Origin: Microseira wollei NIES-4236
GTDB lineage: Bacteria; Cyanobacteriota; Cyanobacteriia; Cyanobacteriales; Aerosakkonemataceae
Assembly: GCF_020521235.1 (NCBI RefSeq)
Contig: NZ_BLAY01000097.1
Coordinates: 1-37,397, forward strand
Direction of reading: 5' to 3'
DNA length: 37,397 nucleotides
Below, in pieces: positions 32,746 to 37,397 of the stretch; positions within the stretch are counted from its first letter, which is position 1; each line of letters starts with the position of its first letter. Position numbers and translations under genes: made by a program. The notes under the pieces were generated by a model. It did not search any database. It had not been told where the DNA came from and saw nothing but the letters and a program-made list of their open reading frames with translations.

Positions 32746-33687
32746 CTACCGGGGGTAGACTTGCCACGGCACAGGATACAACAGCGGCAAGTTATTGGGA
32801 GGGAAACCCTGCCAGACCAGCATCGGCTGACTCACTAGTCCTCTGAAATCCCAAGTGTCCCACTGGCTGACACGAGTCTCGTTAGGCGGCAATAGCGGGA
32901 ATGCGTACGCACTCGCATTAACAAATTCTTGCTCTCCCCAAATTAGCAACATCAGCTGATCCTCACCGCTAAAGACCACCAACTCGTGCGGATATTTACC
33001 CAGGTCTGCCCATCAATAGTCAATTGAGACAGGTTGTTCAATCCGTTAGAAGAAATAATGCCAAAATCGGAAGAAGTCAGTCCAACAATCCCACCAGAAG
33101 TTGTTGAACATAAAACTAACCGTTTTAACAAATCCCTAGTTCCACCCGGATTAAAATTTGTAGGGAACCATTCTGGATTAAAGGCAATTTCCTGTTGGTT
33201 TGGCGATTCCTGGTGTTTTTCCAAAATTGGGCTATGAGACAAGCGCGTCCTCCTTACCACCCTGTTCGTAAAGAATTGTTGGTTGGGTCATACCCCGCAC
33301 TAATATTGCTGCGTAGCGAAACCGGACATTTGCCATCGGTCTTTCTCTCGGCATCCGCTTTAACTTTCCCAGCATTGGTTTGGTAGGCGGTAGGGTAGGA
33401 TATCGGCTATTAGCCGCTTCGTTAACTATATAGTTAGCGTTTTCCCAATCGGGAATATGGTCTTGAATTGCTAATACTTTTTCTACAATTCTTCTTCCTT
33501 CAGTTCGCTGTCGGCCAAGAATTTGCCATTGATATCCAAGCTGCCAATCACAGTAAGACAGCAGCTCTTTTCCTTTGCGCCAAACCAATCCATCGTTCGC
33601 GACAAAAATTGATTTTATTTTTTGACCAAAACTGAGCGCTTGACTTTCAGTAATATCGTTGTCAGCGCCAGCATTCATGTTTGGCAC
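32746..33687 (-). pseudogene. Unrecognised gene interrupted by two compensating frameshifts
   Basis: Three minus-strand frames join into one ~310-residue protein. Frame A runs from GTG 33687 (or ATG 33678) to a TAG near 33233 (..TQPTILYEQGGKEDALVS). Frame B continues from about 33240 (HSPILEKHQESPNQQEIAFN .. LTIDGQTWV). The A frame resumes at about 33000 (KYPHELVVFSGEDQLMLLIW .. VPWQVYPR). Frame A to B needs one inserted base, B back to A one deleted base, possibly a lost G at TGGGTAAA near 33000. Function is not recognised; W/Y-rich segments such as WQLGYQWQILGRQ suggest a globular protein. It lies downstream of a MITE-like element and two other unrecognised minus-strand genes. Assembly errors are an alternative to decay. 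Confidence 0.65.
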
Positions 33688-33726
33688 GCGGGTTGCAGTA
33701 GTGTTTACAGTAGTTGCTGTAGATTG

Positions 33727-33856
33727 ATATCATGTCCGCGAGAGATCAGTTGTGTATAGTTGATTGTGCGAAAAAGCGTTTTTTCTCCCCCAGCTCCCCT
33801 TTGCTCCCCCATCCCCTTTGCTCTCCAAACGCAACCGATGCAACCGGACACGATAT
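33727..33856. repeat. 130-bp MITE-like element, TATCATGTCCG family copy 4
   Basis: Same ends and same length as 9530-9659. The first ~57 bases are identical, and the interior C-rich blocks are reordered (CCCAGCTC comes before rather than after CCTTTGCTCCCCCATCCCC). It lies between two genes of one minus-strand series and creates a TGA just upstream of the next frame. Confidence 0.85.
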
Positions 33857-33876
33857 GAGTGGTCGCGTTTATCGTG

Positions 33877-34467
33877 TTAATTGGTGGCTTTAATTCGTTG
33901 TTGGCGTTGATTGCTAAGTATGCTTGCGTTACTTGTGCCTAAAACTTGACGCAACGCAACTAGAATTAAACTTAAATCGCAAGTCATTCTTTCTCTTGAC
34001 TCTCTTTCTGCAATAATTCTTCTTAGTCGGCGATTAATTCTGGGAACAATTTCAATTTCTTGTTCGGGTGGCGGTAAAGGTTCAGAACCTGGTGACCAGG
34101 TTCCAGAAGGAGTTATTACATCAATAGGTGCATAGGGTTCGTAAATTGTGCTATTAACTTGAGCTAATTGGTCGATTCTGTCATTAACAGATCGCAAATC
34201 ACCAACCAAAAAATTGAAGCCAGCAGAGAAATAATAAAGAGGGGGGTCTTCAAAATCACTATCAAACAACAAAGTAGCATTAATTGTTAAGATTCTGCCT
34301 TGTATAGTTATAAGATCGTAATCTTCACCAGAAATCCAATCTGGAGGTAGTGATAAAGCAGCGCCTGCTGACGATTCCCAAGGATTATCAGTAATCAAGC
34401 TTGTGACTGGGTATCGTACTAGAATTACATCTGTATCTCTCCCAGGCGGAGCTATTGGCAAAGTCAA
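33877..34467 (-). CDS. Unrecognised protein, possibly the C-terminal part of a frameshifted gene
   Basis: 196 residues if started at TTG 34467, which overlaps the upstream stop by four bases. Its frame stays open about 50 bases further upstream (EYQETPPTNPESNLTLPIAP) without a start codon, reading as a natural continuation of the proline-rich upstream frame. I therefore suspect that this and the 34464-35150 frame were one ~430-residue gene. Content: DVILVRYPVTSLITDNPWES, LPPDWISGEDYDLITIQGRI, FSAGFNFLVGDLRSVNDRID, a proline-rich stretch (SEPLPPPEQEIEIVP), then a basic C-terminus (RINRRLRRIIAERESRER). No known domain, signal or membrane segment is recognised. Confidence 0.6.
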   Translation of the reverse strand: MTLPIAPPGRDTDVILVRYPVTSLITDNPWESSAGAALSLPPDWISGEDYDLITIQGRILTINATLLFDSDFEDPPLYYFSAGFNFLVGDLRSVNDRIDQLAQVNSTIYEPYAPIDVITPSGTWSPGSEPLPPPEQEIEIVPRINRRLRRIIAERESRERMTCDLSLILVALRQVLGTSNASILSNQRQQRIKATN

Positions 34468-35150
34468 GTTAGATTCAGGATTGGTCGGTGGAGTCTCTTG
34501 ATATTCTCTCGCTGATTATAGAATATTTCTAACCAGCCGCCACTGCCGCCAAAGTTCTTTAACAAACCTGATAATTTGGTCGGAAAGAAATCGCTAGTTT
34601 CATTTAACCCAGGGCAAGCCAAATCGTTCAATCCCCGCTTAAACCGCTCTAATTTGTCATGAATTTGTCGAGATTTATCGAGAGCTTGACGTAAAAGGGG
34701 ACGCGGCGGTTTCGGTTTTACAGGTGGAGGTTGTAAATTTAAAGGAGACCTCAGCTCAGGTTCAGCAAATGGTTCTTTAAATCCGGGTAAATCCTGAGGT
34801 CTAGTTCTCTGTTGTTGTGACTGAGATACTGGGGAATTAGATTGAGGTCGCCTTGCCAGTCGCGGGTCAGATGTACGACGCGGTAACCGAGTAGGAACGG
34901 GTATAGCTTCTGGCTGTCTTGTAGGAATTTGTTGTCGTAAATTTGGCGGCAATCTTCTCGAGTATTGCTCGTAAATTTGCCTTCTGTATTGCTCATAAGC
35001 CCGGTCATATCCTCTTTTATAAGTTTCTCTTCTTTGCTGAGCGCGCGGCAATCTTCCCAAATCCGCCACAGAGCGTCTAGGCGGTAAATTTGGCGATGAA
35101 TATCCCGATCTTTTTACAGTTACAGATAGAATTCGAGAGCCAATTCTCAC
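34464..35150 (-). CDS. Proline/arginine-rich unrecognised protein
   Basis: 228 residues from GTG 35150 (AGGT a few bases upstream). Low-complexity Pro/Arg/Gln composition: PPRRSVADLGRLPRAQQRRE, Y-rich YKRGYDRAYEQYRRQIYEQY, then RPQSNSPVSQSQQQRTRPQD and PPPVKPKPPRPLLRQALDKS. The end (GGSGGWLEIFYNQRENIKRL) probably runs out of frame (see the 33877-34467 entry). It would be strongly basic and largely disordered, so nucleic-acid or scaffold contact is possible but not shown. Divergent from the 35206 gene with a 55-bp gap, so their promoters share that spacer. Confidence 0.6.
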   Translation of the reverse strand: MRIGSRILSVTVKRSGYSSPNLPPRRSVADLGRLPRAQQRRETYKRGYDRAYEQYRRQIYEQYSRRLPPNLRQQIPTRQPEAIPVPTRLPRRTSDPRLARRPQSNSPVSQSQQQRTRPQDLPGFKEPFAEPELRSPLNLQPPPVKPKPPRPLLRQALDKSRQIHDKLERFKRGLNDLACPGLNETSDFFPTKLSGLLKNFGGSGGWLEIFYNQRENIKRLHRPILNLT

Positions 35151-35205
35151 AGCTACCTGACTTCCCCCCCACCATCAAACTGACTCCATAATTTCAATAG
35201 GCCAG

Positions 35206-35589
35206 ATGCAGATTCGGCGATTGATGCGAGCAGAAATCAAGCTGGCGCAATTCCACAAGCTGGTGGTTAAAGCCGCAATCAAGCACCAGGAAAAACTCGA
35301 CAAGGAAACAGCGGACATCTTTCTGGCAATGGCTGGGTACAAAGCTTACTCCACTAAGCTGGAACACCGTACCAACGTTCGCAACCAACTGAAAGAGAAA
35401 CGTACAGAAGCTTACCAAAACTACTACACATCAGTCTACGGTGAAGAATCTCAGCTGATTGATGTTGAATTTGAGGTCTTAGAATCCAACCACAAGATTC
35501 TAGTTTACGGTAAAACTGAACGAATCAATTTCAACAGCAAGCGCCAGCAAGAGAGCGCGGCTTACGTCCAAAGTGCTTATCATAATTAG
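35206..35589 (+). CDS. Small unrecognised protein, helical N-terminal half
   Basis: 127 residues from ATG 35206. The first ~75 residues are charged and helical (MRAEIKLAQFHKLVVKAAIK, NVRNQLKEKRTEAYQNYYTS); the second part looks like beta strands (LIDVEFEVLESNHKILVYGK, TERINF). No signal peptide, membrane segment or known motif. It is the only clearly unbroken frame in the rightmost 4.7 kb and is followed at 60 bases by a decayed frame on the same strand, perhaps once one operon. Divergent from the minus-strand series at 35150. Confidence 0.65.
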   Translation: MQIRRLMRAEIKLAQFHKLVVKAAIKHQEKLDKETADIFLAMAGYKAYSTKLEHRTNVRNQLKEKRTEAYQNYYTSVYGEESQLIDVEFEVLESNHKILVYGKTERINFNSKRQQESAAYVQSAYHN

Positions 35590-35648
35590 GTTCTGATGTT
35601 TAACAGGGTGAGCTAACAACTCACCCTTACCTGAACAAGTAAAAAGAG

Positions 35649-36626
35649 TTGAACTCCTTGGCTAATTATTCCAGACTCCGCCTGGAGGAAATTTTTTACA
35701 GCTCGCGTGAAGCCTTCAGAAAATTGAGAAAGTTGTCACGCCTAATCCTAGAGAAAACTGTCGAATGTAATGCGATGGTTCAAACCTTGAAGTCCCCTGG
35801 AGTTGAAACTAACCTTGAAAGCATACCTCTACCCTCTAAATTATCATATTTATAATTTCAGGAGGAATATGCTGATGAGGAGGAAGATACTAAAACTTTT
35901 GCTCCTGATGAAGACCCTGACGAAGACGATGTTTAATTTTAAAAGTCGGTGATGTCAGGCGATTAATGCAAAGCCTGCACAAGAAATGGTACTGAACAGA
36001 TAAAGGTGATTTCGCTCAGGAGCGCATCGATGGCGTTCTGCGAGCCTTTACTCCCCCCAACCATGAACAACTATCAATATTACGCTCCAAACAAGCCTTG
36101 GTTAGTTTTGTACTGCGACAACGCTTGCTGTCACATCATCGACAGATTCACTTGGAAATACGATGCCCAAGTATGTTGCGACGATGGGAAATCTTCGTCC
36201 GCCACAGCACCGATTACTTGAAAATCGTCAACGTCAAAGATAAAATCACCTGGTTCTAAGAGGTGAAATTCTGGATATAGATATAACTTTTGACCTACTG
36301 CCAGACCCAGCCGAATACCCGTTAAGTGTAACTGGAACGACAAAGATGACTTTCACGACGCCCTTGTCTTGTTAGTTTTAGCACAGAAATGGCTAAGAGA
36401 CCCAAATTCAGTACAATTAATCAGCCAGAAAGAGCCAATCGTTAAACAGCTTAGCGATCTTTATTTGGATGGCTCAAGCTGCAACAAAGTCTGGCATCAG
36501 CTAATCAACCGCGCGCGTCAAAAGTTGCACGTGGAAGCACCAGAACTAGACGATGTTGACCGCAGAAGCAGGGGAGATCCAGGAGTAGAGGAGCTCCAGG
36601 AGAAAAATTTTGGATTCCCCTGCTAA
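35649..36626 (+). pseudogene. Decayed unrecognised gene with in-frame stops and frameshifts
   Basis: Coding-like sequence continues across broken frames. Frame 1 from TTG 35649 (RLRLEEIFYSSREAFRKLRK..LPSKLSYL), an in-frame TAA at 35853, then the same frame FQEEYADEEEDTKTFAPDED. Frame 2 from about 35945 (VGDVRRLMQSLHKKWY), TGA at 35993, then TDKGDFAQERIDGVLRAFTP .. EIFVRHSTDYLKIVNVKDKI to 36258. Frame 3 VLRGEILDIDITFDLLPDPA (from 36253). Finally NWNDKDDFHDALVLLVLAQK .. NRARQKLHVEAPELDDVDRR to 36626. So there are at least two stops and three frame changes. The peptide pieces have natural composition and join at sensible places, which favours one or two former genes. No family recognised. Confidence 0.55.
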
Positions 36627-36847
36627 AAGGGTTTCCAGCCCCTAAATTCATTTCTGATCGCCAGAAAAACATTGATTTCGAGGGTGCAACCCACGAGAAA
36701 TAATCCGTCCTTATTTCAAGCCCCTAATGGGGTTTCTCCTCGAGCTCCCCGTCCCCTCTGCCCCTCTGCCTCTTCGTTGACTCTCGCCCCACTAAAAATG
36801 GAGAAGCATCTCCTTTTTGGTGTTGGATTGCAGGTGCGGTAGTACGA
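36627..36847. other. Intergenic stretch with C-rich tract
   Basis: Contains AGCCCCTAAATTCATTTCTG and AAGCCCCTAATGGGGTTTCTC (a short CCCCTAATGGGG hairpin at about 36721-36732) and a C-rich tract at about 36744-36770. Nothing else is recognised. The downstream frame may extend back into it. Confidence 0.4.
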
Positions 36848-37243
36848 TTGAGGTCGGCGGCGAGATATGCCAAGCGCAAGGCTCAATCGATTGGGTTAGC
36901 AGCCAAAAATGGTTTCGAAAAACAATTGATTTCCTACGGGAAATCAATTGTAGAATGGCTGTTGCGGCTCGCCCAAATTGATTGTCGAATTCGGGGAATA
37001 CTACCGCAGCCAAAATTTGCTCGTTACATTCGCATCTTTAAGCAATTTGGTGCTGGTACTGACACCCAAGCAATCTGGTTAGTTCAGATTTTTCCCTTTG
37101 AGCAGTTTTTAGGATATGATGGACAACCGATAATCAAAATTAAGCGTCGGGAGACAAAAAGCGGTAAACCAACTCTAGCGCATATCTCGTGTCGTAAGTT
37201 TCATTCTTCCATCGGCAGGCATGGCTCCAAATCAAAGGAGTGA
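36848..37243 (+). CDS. Unrecognised protein, possibly a transposase or other mobile-element fragment
   Basis: 131 residues from TTG 36848. The frame is open further upstream to at least ~36780 (TKNGEASPFWCWIAGAVVRL), so the true start is unclear and may be missing. Basic (ARYAKRKAQS, IKIKRRETKSGKPTLAHISC). The pattern FPFEQFLGYDGQPIIKIKRR followed by SGKPT..HIS..KFHSSIG has the look of proteins I have seen associated with mobile elements in filamentous cyanobacteria, but I cannot name the family. It ends at the G-rich tract. Neighbouring genes on the same strand are decayed, so this one may be too. Confidence 0.4.
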   Translation: MRSAARYAKRKAQSIGLAAKNGFEKQLISYGKSIVEWLLRLAQIDCRIRGILPQPKFARYIRIFKQFGAGTDTQAIWLVQIFPFEQFLGYDGQPIIKIKRRETKSGKPTLAHISCRKFHSSIGRHGSKSKE

Positions 37244-37372
37244 GGGAGAGTGGGGGGAGCAAAGGGGAGTGGGGGGAGAGGGGGGAGCAAGGGGGAGGGG
37301 GGGGAGCGGGGGGAGTGGGGGGCGCAAAGGGGAGTGGGGGGAGTGGGGGGAGGGGGGGAGGGGAGAAGGGAA
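37242..37372. repeat. G-rich purine tract (GGGGGGAGT/GGGGAGCAAAGGGG)
   Basis: About 130 bases almost entirely G and A on the plus strand, made of irregular 7-17-bp units. It holds many runs of four to eight Gs, so G-quadruplex formation is possible. GGGGGAGCAAAGGGGAG at 37252-37268 is the reverse complement of CTCCCCTTTGCTCCCCC inside the elements at 9530-9659 and 33727-33856. Confidence 0.9.
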
Positions 37373-37397
37373 GAGCTCACGTCTGGACTCCAGGCAC

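Noticed and set aside
37242-37397. Coding sequence through the G-rich tract
   Set aside because: Any frame gives only Gly/Glu/Ser/Arg low-complexity peptide, and the same unit occurs in non-coding elements.

Overview
This window looks like accessory DNA from a filamentous cyanobacterium of the Microcoleus/Oscillatoria/Kamptonema type. The evidence is the frequent GCGATCGC (HIP1) octamer, intergenic heptanucleotide tandem repeats, the AGAAACCGGGTTTCT palindrome family, an xisI remnant, and cyanobacterial families such as exported TPR/CHAT-type proteins, haemagglutinin-domain exoproteins and a glutaminase with a HAMP/coiled-coil tail. The assignment rests on sequence style and remembered families; no database search was run. 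No rRNA, tRNA or CRISPR array was seen.

Layout. (1) 1-8.6 kb, all minus strand: the N-terminal 569 codons of an exported TPR protein whose 3' end (probably a CHAT protease domain) runs off the left edge, a TpsA-like beta-helix exoprotein, and a DUF11/RTX type-I secretion substrate. (2) 8.6-10 kb: a repeat-rich intergenic region with nested inverted-repeat elements. (3) 10-21.4 kb: a peptidoglycan-binding/beta-lactamase-like protein, then three tandem TpsA-like paralogues that share a signal peptide, a haemagglutinin activity domain and the same C-terminal tail. The transporter partner (FhaC/TpsB) is not in the window. (4) 21.7-24 kb: a glutaminase-fold protein that has lost most catalytic residues and carries a HAMP-like coiled-coil tail, then a repeat-dense kilobase with a probable TnpB-element remnant. 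(5) 24-30.7 kb: a compact set of metabolic genes: zinc alcohol dehydrogenase, sulfotransferase, GNAT acetyltransferase, type I terpene synthase, PLP-dependent amino-acid decarboxylase and an unrecognised helical protein. This is a candidate small-molecule locus. (6) 31.2-32.2 kb: a ParA/MinD-like ATPase and a truncated xisI. (7) 32.7-37.4 kb: unrecognised genes, several of them broken by frameshifts and in-frame stops, ending in a very G-rich tract.

How the parts may work together. The left 21 kb mainly encodes secreted or surface proteins using at least two export routes (type Vb-like and type I). The 26-30.7 kb genes are mostly on one strand. They would be consistent with making an amine from an amino acid, acylating it, and making a terpene in parallel; whether these are one pathway is inference. 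Several families of short non-autonomous inverted-repeat elements are threaded between the genes. In three places they touch gene ends: they replace the start region of one exoprotein gene, abut the stop codon of the dehydrogenase, and cut xisI.
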